A stretch of 64,000 nt of DNA, taken from Limnohabitans parvus II-B4. Lineage in GTDB: Bacteria; Pseudomonadota; Gammaproteobacteria; Burkholderiales; Burkholderiaceae_C. Of the stretch, positions 16,073 to 25,565 are shown piece by piece. The translations under genes and the position numbers were made by a program. Where the stretch lies: positions 62,001 to 126,000 of the forward strand of contig NZ_NESN01000001.1 in NCBI RefSeq assembly GCF_003063455.1, read 5' to 3'. How positions within the stretch are numbered: position 1 is the stretch's first letter; each line of letters begins with the position of its first letter. The notes below the pieces were generated by a model. It worked only from the letters and a program-made list of their open reading frames with translations. It ran no database searches and had not been told where the DNA came from.

Positions 16073-16447
16073 TCATTTCAGAACAAAACGTGCAGAAGTG
16101 GTTTTCCCAGCTGAACTGAATTGAGCAACAACCTTTGTCCCAGGAGCTACCTTGAAGCTACCTTTGGCTTCAAGCTTGTCGCCTGTTGGTTTCAACTCAA
16201 CTTCTTGCTTGTCAGCGCCAGAAAGCAGTGTGACTTTTGCCGTCGTTTTACTCACGTCAACGGGTTTGCCATGGTCACGCACGAACAACTGCAGCACATC
16301 AGGTTTGGCGACCAGTTCGTAGTCAACATCCTTGACGGTGGTCAAAACACCCCCTTGCATGGGTTTGTGATCTGTATCGTGTGGCCCTGCCCATGCGAGT
16401 CCGCTGAGAAAAAGCGACGAAGTGATCAAAAGCGTGTGAAATTTCAT
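16073..16447 (-). CDS. periplasmic accessory protein of the RND metal-efflux operon
   Basis: A 124-residue exported protein. A signal peptide (MKFHTLLITSSLFLSGLAWA) is followed by a His-rich mature start (GPHDTDHKPMQGG) and a small beta-rich domain (YELVAKPDVLQLFVRDHG, AKVTLLSGADKQEVELKP). The domain resembles the copper-binding-like or FixH-like beta sandwiches found beside CusA/CzcA genes. The ATG is 50 bp downstream of the RND pump stop codon in the same direction, so it belongs to that operon. A periplasmic metal chaperone or sensor role is inferred. Confidence 0.7.
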   Translation of the reverse strand: MKFHTLLITSSLFLSGLAWAGPHDTDHKPMQGGVLTTVKDVDYELVAKPDVLQLFVRDHGKPVDVSKTTAKVTLLSGADKQEVELKPTGDKLEAKGSFKVAPGTKVVAQFSSAGKTTSARFVLK

Positions 16448-16496
16448 GAGATGTCCTTTTGAGGTTTTGGTTGAGGTTGAAGAAACGAATGAATGG

Positions 16497-19400
16497 TCAG
16501 AATGCTTCAGCATCTTTGTCTTGTAAAAGCGCCTCGGCAGGTTTGCGGCCAAAGAGCCAAAACATGGCAGGCGTCAGAAAGGTGTCGAGCAGCGTCGAGC
16601 TGATCAAGCCCGAGAAAATCACCACGGCGACCGGGTGCAAAATTTCGGTGCCGGGGCGTTCGGCCTCGAAGAGCAATGGTGCCAATGCGAAGGCAGTCAC
16701 CAAGGCCGTCATCAACACCGGGCTCAAACGTTCCATCGAGCCGCGCAAGATCATGGGCTTGGTGAAGGACTCTCCTTCAAAGCGCATGAGGTTGATGTAA
16801 TGGCTGACTTTCAAAATACCGTTTCGTACCGAAATGCCAGCCAGCGTAATGAAGCCGACCAGGGCGGCCACCGACAAGGGCTGACCTGACAGCCAAAGAC
16901 CCAACACGGCTCCCACGAGCGCCAAGGGAATGTTCACCATGATCAAGGCCGACAAAACGGCAGACTTGTAGCGGCTGTAAAGCACCACAAACATCAACAC
17001 CACAGAGACCACCGAGAGCAAAGAGATCAAGCGTGAGGCTTCTTCTTGCGCCTGGAACTGACCTCCGAGGGTGATGAAGTAGCCCTCTGGCAATCGTGAA
17101 TCCGCCGTCACTTTGCGTATGTCGGCCACAACTTCTGACAATGGGCGGCCCGAAGCGTTGGCAGAAATCACGATACGCCGCTTGCCGTTGTCCCGACTGA
17201 TTTGGTTGGGACCGTCGGCGTCTTCAATCGTTGCGATTTTGGACAGCGGAATTCTGCCCGAGGGTGTTTCGATCAACACCTGGCCCAAGCCTTCCAGCGA
17301 TCGTGCGGATTCTGGTAAACGCACAACCAGCGCAAAGCGGCGACCTCCCTCCATGATTTGCGTGACACGTTCACCTTCCACCAGGGTCTGCAGTGTGGCA
17401 AGCACTTGCGCGCCAGACAGGCCGTATTGCGCCGCTGCCGCATAGTCCAACCGTACCTTGATCTGGGGCGCAAGAACTTGTTTTTCGATTTGCAAGTCGG
17501 CTATGCCCTCGATGCCTGACAGCCGTGAGCGCAGCGCATCGGCTTGCCCGCGCAGCACGTCCAGGTCTTCGCCAAAAATCTTGATGGCGATTTGGGAGCG
17601 CACCCCAGACAGCATGTGGTCGATGCGGTGTGAGATGGGTTGCCCCACCTCAATCGAAGCAGGCAGGTTGACCAAGCGTGCACGGATGTCGGCACGGACC
17701 TCATCCATTGAGCGCGTCAACTCGCCTGAGGGTTTGATGCCCACGTCCAATTCGCTGACATGAACACCTTCGGCATGCTCATCGAGTTCAGCACGTCCGC
17801 TGCGTCTGCCCACATGCAGAACTTCGGGAACCTGTTTGACCAGCACTTCAGCCTGGCGTGCAAGGTCAGAGGACTCTGTCAATGTGACGCCTGGGTTCAG
17901 CCGTATACCCACCAGCAAGGTGCCTTCATTGAAAGGAGGCAAGAAGGTAGTCGGAAAAAACGGAACAGCCGCCGCTGCAAACACTACCGCCACACATGCA
18001 CTGGTTATCGCCACGCGTGGCTTGTCCAGCACTTTTTGCAAACTGCCTTTGTAGCCTTGCTTGAGCCATGCCAGCACTTTGGTGTCGCCATGGTCCAGGT
18101 TTTTCATGCCCGGCAGCAGGTAGTAGCTCAGCACCGGGGTTATCGTCACCGACACCAGCAAAGAAGCCAACGTCGAGATGATGAAGGCGATGCCCAGTGG
18201 GACAAACAACTTGCCTTCCAGGCCAGGCAAAGCAAAAAGCGGAAGGAAGACCAGCACGATGATCACTGTCGCATAGAGGATCGCCGAGCGGACTTCCATG
18301 GACGCCTTGGCCACGAGCGCGAGCAGCGACAGGCGCTGGCTTGGGTCCTTGGCACGGTCTTCTTTCATGCGCCGCAAGATGTTTTCCACATCCACCACGG
18401 CATCGTCCACCAGTCCGCCAATGGCAATCGCCAGCCCCCCCAGCGTCATGGTGTTGATCGACAAGCCAAAATACTTGAACACCAGTGCCGTGATGAAGAT
18501 GGACACTGGGATGGCGGTGAGCGCGATGATGGTGGGTCGAACTGTGCCCAAGAAGAAGAAAAGGATCGCGGCCACAAACAGCGACGCACCGATCAACTTG
18601 CCTTGCAGCGTCGAGATCGACGCCTCAATGAAGCTGGCCTGGCGGAAGGTCACACGGGGTGCCTCCATCCCCTCAGGAAGGGATGCCTTGAGATCCGTAA
18701 TCGCTTCTTCAATCGACTGTGTCAAACGGGTCGTGTCAGCGGTGGGTTGCTTTTGAACGCCCAGAATCACGGCTGGCTTGCCCTCAAAGCCTGCATCCCC
18801 ACGTTTGATGGCTGCGGCAAAAGTGACCTCAGCGATCTGGCGCAACAAGATGGGCTGACCGTTCTTGGCGGTGATGGCCAGATTGCGCAAGTCCTCCAGG
18901 CGTGAAGTGCGACCAAGATTTCGAATCAGGTACTCGCGCCCGTTAAGTTCCAGAAACCCCCCCGAGGTGTTGGCCGAAAACCCGCGCAACGCCGACTCCA
19001 ACTGGTCCAAGGAGATGCCCAAGTCCGACATACGCGCTGTATTGGGCTGCACCTGAAACTGGCGCACTTCACCGCCAATGGGGATGATCTGTGCAACGCC
19101 CGGTATGGCTAGGAGTCGCGGCCGGAGCACCCAGTCGGCGTACTCACGTACGGCCATAGGGGAGATTTTCTGCGGATCGACAGGAATAGCGATCTGCATG
19201 ATCTCACCCATGATGGAGCTGATCGGCCCCATGCGGGGTATCACCCCGGCAGCCAAACCATCTTCCATGGACGAGAGGCGTTCAGACACCAGTTGGCGTG
19301 CCCGAAAAATCTCCGTGTCCCAGTTGAAGGTGACATACAAAAAGGACAGGCCAGCAGAGGAGGTCGAACGAACCGATTCGACCCCAGGCAAGCCATTCAT

Positions 19401-19616
19401 GGCCGTCTCCAGAGGAAAGGTAATCAGTTGCTCGACCTCTTCGGGGGCCATGCCACCCGCCTCGGTCATGATCGTCACGGTCGGTTTGTTGAGGTCGGGA
19501 AAGACATCGACTGGCGTTCGAGACAATGTGAATGCCCCGTAAGCCATCAACACGGCACCCGCTATCAACACCAGAAGCCGGTTGGTCAGGCTATTTTCGA
19601 GAAGCCACTTGAACAT
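16497..19616 (-). CDS. heavy-metal efflux RND pump, CzcA/CusA family
   Basis: A 1039-residue inner-membrane proton/metal antiporter with twelve predicted helices and two large periplasmic loops. It starts MFKWLLENSLTNRLLVLIAG, as HME-RND proteins do, and contains SRTPVDVFPDLNKPTVTIMTEA. Its fourth helix reads AIAIGGLVDDAVVDVEN. Classical Zn/Co/Cd pumps of the CzcA group have DFG...DGA...VEN at this place, so the transported ion may differ. The gene follows the periplasmic adaptor by 12 bp within a czcC-like/accessory/adaptor/pump/accessory operon. It forms a tripartite export complex across both membranes. Metal export is well supported; the metal is not. Confidence 0.9.
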   Translation of the reverse strand: MFKWLLENSLTNRLLVLIAGAVLMAYGAFTLSRTPVDVFPDLNKPTVTIMTEAGGMAPEEVEQLITFPLETAMNGLPGVESVRSTSSAGLSFLYVTFNWDTEIFRARQLVSERLSSMEDGLAAGVIPRMGPISSIMGEIMQIAIPVDPQKISPMAVREYADWVLRPRLLAIPGVAQIIPIGGEVRQFQVQPNTARMSDLGISLDQLESALRGFSANTSGGFLELNGREYLIRNLGRTSRLEDLRNLAITAKNGQPILLRQIAEVTFAAAIKRGDAGFEGKPAVILGVQKQPTADTTRLTQSIEEAITDLKASLPEGMEAPRVTFRQASFIEASISTLQGKLIGASLFVAAILFFFLGTVRPTIIALTAIPVSIFITALVFKYFGLSINTMTLGGLAIAIGGLVDDAVVDVENILRRMKEDRAKDPSQRLSLLALVAKASMEVRSAILYATVIIVLVFLPLFALPGLEGKLFVPLGIAFIISTLASLLVSVTITPVLSYYLLPGMKNLDHGDTKVLAWLKQGYKGSLQKVLDKPRVAITSACVAVVFAAAAVPFFPTTFLPPFNEGTLLVGIRLNPGVTLTESSDLARQAEVLVKQVPEVLHVGRRSGRAELDEHAEGVHVSELDVGIKPSGELTRSMDEVRADIRARLVNLPASIEVGQPISHRIDHMLSGVRSQIAIKIFGEDLDVLRGQADALRSRLSGIEGIADLQIEKQVLAPQIKVRLDYAAAAQYGLSGAQVLATLQTLVEGERVTQIMEGGRRFALVVRLPESARSLEGLGQVLIETPSGRIPLSKIATIEDADGPNQISRDNGKRRIVISANASGRPLSEVVADIRKVTADSRLPEGYFITLGGQFQAQEEASRLISLLSVVSVVLMFVVLYSRYKSAVLSALIMVNIPLALVGAVLGLWLSGQPLSVAALVGFITLAGISVRNGILKVSHYINLMRFEGESFTKPMILRGSMERLSPVLMTALVTAFALAPLLFEAERPGTEILHPVAVVIFSGLISSTLLDTFLTPAMFWLFGRKPAEALLQDKDAEAF

Positions 19617-19628
19617 ATCGTGACCCCT

Positions 19629-20759
19629 TTAACGGACTTGGTTGATGAGCGTGGCACCTTGGGTCGCCACACGATCGCCAGACTTCAAGCCCGAGATCAC
19701 CGTGACACGCGCTCCATCCAGGGGCTCGAACGTAACTGTGCGGGGTTCAAACTGCTCAGCTGCAGACTTGACCCACACCACGTTCTGATTGGCAGCGTTT
19801 TTCATCACTGCCGACTGGGGGACCGCAATACCCTGTGTCTTTTGCTTGGACTGCACATAGACTTTGACGGGCTGTCCAACGGCCAGACCTAGTAGTTCCG
19901 GGCTTTGCACTTGGAAGTTCAGCGGCAGCGCTTGCTCGCGCAAACTGCGCGCTGCACCCATGAAAACCAGTGGCGTGCGCTGGTCGCCGACAGCCAATGT
20001 GGCACCGCCGATGTTGTTGGCCACTGAGCTATCAAAAGCCAAGGCTTCGATACGCAGCCGCTTCGGGTCGACAATTTCAAAAATCAATTCACGCGTGTCC
20101 ACCACTTGGCCTGCCACGACATGCGCCGAGGCAATCACGCCAGAAACGGGCGCGACCAGTGCTTCTTTGCTGCTGAGGCCGCCACCAACGGCCGACATGC
20201 GGTCGGTCAGGCTGAGCACATCACTCTCTGCGGCTTCCACTTCCTTGCGCGGTACGGTATCTGATAACTCGCGCAAACGTGCCAAACGCTTTTCAGCAAG
20301 CGCTTTGGCAGCGCGAAATTCGGCCAATTGAGTCAACTGGCTGGCCCGCTCCAGGGGGGCGACCGCTGGGACCACGTAGGCCAATACCTGTCCCTTCTTC
20401 ACGGTTTGCCCTGCGTTGGGCAGGCCATTAGGGCCGGGTTCTATGCGTCCGGCGTTGATGGGCTGGACTTTGCCCCCAGCGTTGGGGTCCATCAGTACCT
20501 GACCATTGAGTTCAAAGGCGCGTGGCACCTCAGCGGTTTCCACCACCATCGTGCGCACATTCAGTTGGCGTTGGGCTGGTTTGGGCAGAAACACGCTGCC
20601 ATCGGCCATGCGCTGTGGACCATTGGCATTGGCCGTCGCAGGCGCAGCGCCGTGGTCATGGCCTTCGCCCGCGTACGTAGGCAGCGCAGCACCTGCAAGG
20701 GTCAAAGCAGTGGCCAGTGCCATCCAGTGGCGTTTTTTTGAAGTGTTGATTGTTTTCAT
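19629..20759 (-). CDS. periplasmic adaptor of the RND metal-efflux system, CzcB/CusB family
   Basis: A 376-residue HlyD-fold adaptor. After a long signal peptide (to LPTYA) the mature protein starts GEGHDHGAAP, a histidine tag-like metal-binding segment. Next come barrel strands, a lipoyl half (GRIEPGPNGLPNAGQTVKKG), a helical hairpin (about 160-215), the second lipoyl half (SKEALVAPVSGVIASAHVVAG) and C-terminal beta domains. It bridges the RND pump and the TolC-like channel. The ATG at 20759 is 11 bp from the stop of the preceding accessory gene. The same GEGHDH start occurs in that accessory protein. Confidence 0.88.
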   Translation of the reverse strand: MKTINTSKKRHWMALATALTLAGAALPTYAGEGHDHGAAPATANANGPQRMADGSVFLPKPAQRQLNVRTMVVETAEVPRAFELNGQVLMDPNAGGKVQPINAGRIEPGPNGLPNAGQTVKKGQVLAYVVPAVAPLERASQLTQLAEFRAAKALAEKRLARLRELSDTVPRKEVEAAESDVLSLTDRMSAVGGGLSSKEALVAPVSGVIASAHVVAGQVVDTRELIFEIVDPKRLRIEALAFDSSVANNIGGATLAVGDQRTPLVFMGAARSLREQALPLNFQVQSPELLGLAVGQPVKVYVQSKQKTQGIAVPQSAVMKNAANQNVVWVKSAAEQFEPRTVTFEPLDGARVTVISGLKSGDRVATQGATLINQVR

Positions 20760-20770
20760 GCTGAGGCTCC

Positions 20771-21307
20771 TTAGGCCGTACGAGCTTGTTGACGAAAGCG
20801 AACGATCGCGCCTAATGCCATCAGGGCCAATAACCCCCCGCCGATCCACAGGGCGATGCCTTTCCAAGAAGAGCCACTGACAGGTTCATCTTCGTCCTCG
20901 TGCAAATCGAGTTCGCCAGTCAGCAGGTCGTTCAGTTCACCGGCCTGAATGGTTGCGGTGATGGCAATGACGCCAGGTTTGAGGGTGTCCTTGAGGATGA
21001 CTTCGTATTCACCTACGCCATGTTTTTCGGCTTTGTATTTGCCGCCTTGTATATCGATGTCAATTTGGGCGTCATTGACCGGACTGTTGTCTGTAAAACG
21101 GTCCAGGTAAATCGTCAGCTGCTTGCCATTGACAATGCCGACCATTTCCAGATCCTCTGAAACCGCGACGAAACGCGGCAGTGCTGTGCCCTGGGTTTTT
21201 GGCGCAGCTTCCGCGTGATCGTGACCCTCACCGGCAATGGCCATAGGACTGAGTAATGTGAATATCACCGCCATAAAGGTGGCGACTGTTGAATGAATGA
21301 TCTTCAT
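20771..21307 (-). CDS. membrane-anchored periplasmic accessory protein of the metal-efflux operon
   Basis: A 178-residue protein: a signal peptide (to MAIA), a histidine-rich start GEGHDHAEAAP, an immunoglobulin-like beta domain (LTIYLDRFTDNSPVNDAQID, GVGEYEVILKDTLKPGVIAI), an acidic stretch (HEDEDEP) and a C-terminal membrane helix (IALWIGGGLLALMALGAIV) with a basic tail. It therefore sits in the inner membrane facing the periplasm. It lies between the outer-membrane channel and adaptor genes of the operon. Metal capture or delivery to the adaptor is inferred from the shared GEGHDH motif; no named family function is known to me. Confidence 0.75.
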   Translation of the reverse strand: MKIIHSTVATFMAVIFTLLSPMAIAGEGHDHAEAAPKTQGTALPRFVAVSEDLEMVGIVNGKQLTIYLDRFTDNSPVNDAQIDIDIQGGKYKAEKHGVGEYEVILKDTLKPGVIAITATIQAGELNDLLTGELDLHEDEDEPVSGSSWKGIALWIGGGLLALMALGAIVRFRQQARTA

Positions 21308-21339
21308 GGTGTTCCTTGAATTTTTGAGGGGTGTCAGCA

Positions 21340-22620
21340 TCACTGAGGCAGCAGGCCCAAGGACTGCCGCAATGCCGAAATGGCGGAGGCCAGGTCAATT
21401 CGGCTTCGAGCGGCTTGTCTCGCGGCCTCTGCAGCCTCTGCTTCAATGCGCAAGCGTGTGGGCAGATCTGTCTCGCCCAGCCCGAACGACTTGTCAAAAA
21501 AGCTGCGGGACTCGTTGGCCAGCTGGGCTCGTCGCTGCGCAGCATCAAGTTGAGTGCGTGCGGCCTCCAGACGAGCAGCAGCGCCTTGTTTGTCGGCTTG
21601 AATGCGCGCCTGCTCGAGGACCAGTTGTGACTGCACTTCTATCGCTTCGGCTTGTGCAGTCGCAAGACGGGCGTCATGCCTAGGGCCTGCACCCAAGGGC
21701 ACGCGAATGCCAATCAGCACAGTCTGGCCATAGCGTTCTCCAAATGCCCCACGGCCGCGCGTGGTGGCCACCGTGAGTTCCGGGTTGGATCGCCTCTGGG
21801 CGCTGATCAGCTGAGCCGTCCGCTCGGCCATCGTGATGCGGTCCTCCAGTTCAGCCAACAAGGGATGCCCCACTGCCGCAACCGTATGTGGGGTCGAATC
21901 TGGCGCAGGCTCCACCGCCGCGTTGACTGTCAAGTCTGCCTGAGCCGTCCTGCCTGTCAGCGCCATCACTTGTGCCAAGGCTGCGGCAGATGCAGCTTGA
22001 GCTTGGGCGGCATGCGCTTGGGCCGCAGCGACAGCGCCTTCGGCTTGATGCTGGTCGGACTTTGCCAGATCACCCGCGTTGGTCCGTTTGGCAACATCAG
22101 CGGCGAGGCGTTGTGCATTGGCCAGTTGTTCGCTCGCCAGTTCAGCATCGACGCGAGCTCGCAACCAGCCCCACCAAGCATCCCTGACGGAAGAAGCGAG
22201 CCGCAGTTGTGAGGCGAGCAGCTTGCGCTCAACCAACGAGATTTCAGCTTGCGCCAGATCGGCACTGGCTGTGCGTTGTCCGGGTAGCCAGATGGGAACG
22301 GCGATACCCACCTCAGCTTCCCGCGCACCGCTGTTGCCTGTCATCCGGTCTGATCGCTGACTTATCTCCAGCGAGGGCGGCTCGGGGGACAACATCGACG
22401 CGGCTTTGGCCTGGGCCTGGGCAGCATCGCGACGCGATTGAAGCGCGTACGCCTCGGGTTGCCTTTGCCACGCCGTTTCGAAAACATCTTTCAAGGACAC
22501 CGAGCCACTCAACGCGGCGGCGGATGTGCCTTGTGCTTGGGCCGTCAGCACCAAGCCACTCAGGGTCATGACCGACAGCGCGATTCGAATCGGTGCCGAT
22601 CTTTTTTTGTACAAACTCAT
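21340..22620 (-). CDS. outer-membrane channel of the metal-efflux system, CzcC/TolC family
   Basis: A 426-residue TolC-family protein. A signal peptide ends near VLTAQA, and two repeats of long helices follow (SLKDVFETAWQRQPEAYAL; DRITMAERTAQLISAQRRSN; IDLASAISALRQSLGL at the C-terminus). It trimerises in the outer membrane and docks with the CzcB-like adaptor. It is the first gene of the operon; 150 bp separate it from the CzcI-like gene. Transcription probably starts in that gap, which contains no obvious hairpin. Confidence 0.85.
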   Translation of the reverse strand: MSLYKKRSAPIRIALSVMTLSGLVLTAQAQGTSAAALSGSVSLKDVFETAWQRQPEAYALQSRRDAAQAQAKAASMLSPEPPSLEISQRSDRMTGNSGAREAEVGIAVPIWLPGQRTASADLAQAEISLVERKLLASQLRLASSVRDAWWGWLRARVDAELASEQLANAQRLAADVAKRTNAGDLAKSDQHQAEGAVAAAQAHAAQAQAASAAALAQVMALTGRTAQADLTVNAAVEPAPDSTPHTVAAVGHPLLAELEDRITMAERTAQLISAQRRSNPELTVATTRGRGAFGERYGQTVLIGIRVPLGAGPRHDARLATAQAEAIEVQSQLVLEQARIQADKQGAAARLEAARTQLDAAQRRAQLANESRSFFDKSFGLGETDLPTRLRIEAEAAEAARQAARSRIDLASAISALRQSLGLLPQ

Positions 22621-22772
22621 AGCTCATCTCCAATGGTGAAAACATCCAAGGAGATCAGCGAGCAGCGACAACACGTCGCTAGGCGATGACGCACAACGCG
22701 CAAAGCGTCATGTGCATCCGCACACAGGGGATTCGAAAAGAGGGAAAGGTAAGGAAACCCGAGGCTCGCCGA

Positions 22773-23126
22773 TCAGGCAAGCACGGGCCATTGAGGCCGT
22801 TCAGGACGTTCACTTGCCATATGAGAAGCAATGACCTGAAGGTGAAGTGGGTGATCGTCAGAGGCTGCTAATGTGGTCTTGCTCAGATCGCTGACCAGGG
22901 CAGCGGCACAACCCATATGACAAGTGGCACAGTCATGGTCCATGCCCGCCGATTGAGGGGCATTTTTGCTGGACTCTTGCTGGTCAATTGACGCATGGTC
23001 ATGGGTGTGGTGACCAGGGTGCTTGGCAGTCACACTGGTTTCGTGCTCGCAATAGCTTGCCATTGCTGCCCAGCTGTATTGCAAGGGCAACAGAACCAGC
23101 AAGAAGATTGCCAAGAACTTTTTCAT
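22773..23126 (-). CDS. czcI: CzcI-like small periplasmic metal-resistance protein
   Basis: A 117-residue exported protein starting MKKFLAIFLLVLLPLQYSWA, very like the signal peptide of CzcI from czc operons. The mature part is rich in His and Cys (YCEHE, HPGHHTHDHASID, MDHDCATCHMGCAA) and ends HPLHLQVIASHM. CzcI is a putative regulator or metal-binding protein encoded upstream of czcC. The gene lies directly upstream of the channel gene in the same direction, the same order as in Cupriavidus czc. Metal binding follows from composition; the exact role is unknown. Confidence 0.75.
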   Translation of the reverse strand: MKKFLAIFLLVLLPLQYSWAAMASYCEHETSVTAKHPGHHTHDHASIDQQESSKNAPQSAGMDHDCATCHMGCAAALVSDLSKTTLAASDDHPLHLQVIASHMASERPERPQWPVLA

Positions 23127-23229
23127 AAGTTAATAGTTTAGTCGATTCAGGCTTACTTGATCACGGGACGAGGCGTTGGCCTCAGTAATCCTGAGGCAAT
23201 GGGAGAGGTTTACAGCTGCCTGGGAGCCA

Positions 23230-25476
23230 TCACTTGACTGCCTTGAGAAGCCGAAGCCCATTGAAAACCACCAACAAGCTTGCGCCCATGTCGGCAAAGA
23301 CCGCCATCCACATAGACGCGTCATCAAAGATGGCCATGAGCAGGAATACCGCCTTGATGCCCAGAGCCAGGGTGATGTTCTGCCACAAAATGACATGGGT
23401 ACGTTTGGAGAGGCGAATCGTCTCGGGCAAGCGGCGCAGGTCGTCGTTCATGACGACGACGTCGGCCGCTTCCATGGCCGTGTGAGTGCCCGCAGCGCCC
23501 ATCGCAAAGCCAATGTTCGCCTTTGCAAGTGCCGGGGCATCATTGATGCCGTCACCGGTCATGGCCGTCACACCGTATCTTCCTTGGAACTCTTCAATCG
23601 CCTTGAGCTTGTCCTCAGGCAGCAGGTTGCCTCGGATTTCTGAAATGCCTGCCAAGTGTCCGACGGTGCGCGCCGTTGCGGCGTTATCACCGGTCAACAT
23701 GATGGGAACGACCCCCAGCGCCTTCATCTCGGAAATGGCCTCGATCGATGACGGTTTGATCGTGTCCGCTACAGCGAAGAGCGCGATCACCCGGTCCCGA
23801 TTGGCCAAAATGGTCACAGTTCGTCCTGCCTCTTCATGAACTGCGAGGCGTGCTTCCAATGGCGCAGAACACTGGCCGCGCTCTTCGATCCAGCGGTGAT
23901 TGGCCAGGATGTAGGGGTGGCCATCGATCACCCCCTGGACGCCACGACCTGCGACAGCTTCAAATGCTTCGACTTCTTGGGCTTGTACCGCTAGGCCTTG
24001 AGCAATCGCTTTCGAGACCGGGTGGTCTGAACGCGCAGCCAGGCTCTTTGCGAGCAGTTCTACCCCTTGCTCAGGCTCGTCGGGCGCGATGGGCTCGAAC
24101 GCCACCAATTTGGGCTTCCCTTCGGTGATGGTGCCGGTTTTGTCCAAAGCGACGGCTTTGATCTTTCGGGCTTCCTCCAGGTAAACGCCTCCCTTGATCA
24201 AGATACCCCGCCGTGCCCCTGCGGCCAGACCACTCACCACCGTGACGGGTGTGGAGATGACCAAGGCGCAAGGGCATGCAATCACAAGCAGGACCAAAGC
24301 CTTGTAGACCGCTTCGAGCCACGTGATCCCGGCCACCCAGGGCATCACGACGGCAACCAGCACCGCAAGGGCAAAGACCGCAGGTGTGTAGACGGCGGCG
24401 AACTGGTCAACAAAACGCTGCGTCGGTGCGCGAGAGGCCTGCGCTTCCTCGACGGCTTTGATGATCCGGCTGAGCGTGCTGTCTGAGGCGGGCGATGTGA
24501 CCCGGACTTCCAAAGCAGAGGCCTGGTTGATGGTTCCGGCAAACACCTCATCACCAGGTCCTTTGTCCACGGGCAGGCTCTCGCCTGTCAAAGGCGATTG
24601 ATCCACCGCGCTCTGACCCGCCAGCACGGTGCCATCAAGCGGAACACGCTCACCCGGAGAGATACGTACCACCGAGTTCAATGCAACAGACTTGACGTCA
24701 ATCCGAAGCCAGCCGCCGTCGGCCTGGCGTACCTCGGCTTGCTCTGGTGACAAGGCAAGAAGGCTTTTGATGGCACCTCGAGCGCGGTCGACCGCCCGCG
24801 CTTCGATGGCCTCTGCAATGGCATAGAGCGCCATCACCATGGCGGCCTCAGGCCACTGGCCGATCAAGAAGGCGCCTGTGACGGCTACTGCCATGAGGGC
24901 GTTGATGTTCAATCGTCCTTGCCGCAGCGCAGCCAGGCCTTTTCCGTAGACGCCGAAGCCTGAAAGGAAGATGGCACCCAAAGCGATGGCCATGCCCAGG
25001 GCTTTGATCCAGGTCGTCGCAGGGAAGGCGTACGCGATCGCCTCTGCTGCCAATGCCAAGCCGAGCGCCGCCAGAAGCTTTCCCCACATGTCCCAAAACG
25101 TCGCAGACGCATTAGTTGTACCGGAAGGTTTTTTGTCGGCTTCGTCGATGGGCTCAGGCTTAAACCCTGCCTTTCGAATCGCCTGTAGTGCGTTTGGCAA
25201 TGCAGCTTGGCTCGCAGAAATGGTCAGTACGCGTGCCCCCAGATCGAATCGCAAGGCTTCAATTTCCGGGATGCCATCCACAGCGCGCCGGATCTCGGAC
25301 TCCTCTGAGGCGCAGTCCATGTTGGAGATACGGAACCTTTTCTGTGACTGGTCTGTGTTCATATGCGCCACGTCCTGCTCAGATTGCACCAAGGGTACGC
25401 AGGAAGCGGCTGAACATCCGTTCTCAGTCGGGCGGACCTGTGGCTTTGCGCCTTCGCAAGATGTACTTGTACTCAT
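23230..25476 (-). CDS. cadA: Zn/Cd/Pb-exporting P-type ATPase
   Basis: A 748-residue P1B-type ATPase. The N-terminus has a Cys-containing leader and one heavy-metal domain whose motif is MDCASEE rather than CxxC. Eight membrane helices include the ion-binding CPC in ACPCALVIS. The actuator loop has TGES, the phosphorylation site is DKTGTI, the ATP-binding HP pair is in SDHPVSK, and the hinge is TGDGINDAPAL. The protein pumps divalent soft metals from cytoplasm to periplasm, from where the RND system could expel them. It is divergent from CadR, with a MerR-type promoter between them. The substrate range is inferred from family and regulator. Confidence 0.92.
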   Translation of the reverse strand: MSTSTSCEGAKPQVRPTENGCSAASCVPLVQSEQDVAHMNTDQSQKRFRISNMDCASEESEIRRAVDGIPEIEALRFDLGARVLTISASQAALPNALQAIRKAGFKPEPIDEADKKPSGTTNASATFWDMWGKLLAALGLALAAEAIAYAFPATTWIKALGMAIALGAIFLSGFGVYGKGLAALRQGRLNINALMAVAVTGAFLIGQWPEAAMVMALYAIAEAIEARAVDRARGAIKSLLALSPEQAEVRQADGGWLRIDVKSVALNSVVRISPGERVPLDGTVLAGQSAVDQSPLTGESLPVDKGPGDEVFAGTINQASALEVRVTSPASDSTLSRIIKAVEEAQASRAPTQRFVDQFAAVYTPAVFALAVLVAVVMPWVAGITWLEAVYKALVLLVIACPCALVISTPVTVVSGLAAGARRGILIKGGVYLEEARKIKAVALDKTGTITEGKPKLVAFEPIAPDEPEQGVELLAKSLAARSDHPVSKAIAQGLAVQAQEVEAFEAVAGRGVQGVIDGHPYILANHRWIEERGQCSAPLEARLAVHEEAGRTVTILANRDRVIALFAVADTIKPSSIEAISEMKALGVVPIMLTGDNAATARTVGHLAGISEIRGNLLPEDKLKAIEEFQGRYGVTAMTGDGINDAPALAKANIGFAMGAAGTHTAMEAADVVVMNDDLRRLPETIRLSKRTHVILWQNITLALGIKAVFLLMAIFDDASMWMAVFADMGASLLVVFNGLRLLKAVK

Positions 25477-25497
25477 GATTTCTTCCTCGTTACAGCG

Positions 25498-25528
25498 ATT
25501 AGAAACCCTGTAGCCACTTTAGAGTCAA
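25498..25528 (-). promoter_or_regulatory. CadR-controlled cadA promoter with operator
   Basis: On the minus strand TTGACT (25523-25528) and TCTAAT (25498-25503) are 19 bp apart, the over-long spacer typical of MerR-activated promoters. Within it lies the imperfect palindrome ACTCTAAAGTGGCTACAGGG (25506-25525), nearly the known ZntR/PbrR/CadR operator. A metal-bound CadR would untwist the spacer and start cadA transcription. Confidence 0.85.
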
Positions 25529-25565
25529 GCGCCTAAAATATGGTCAACCGCTGATGGAGGACACC

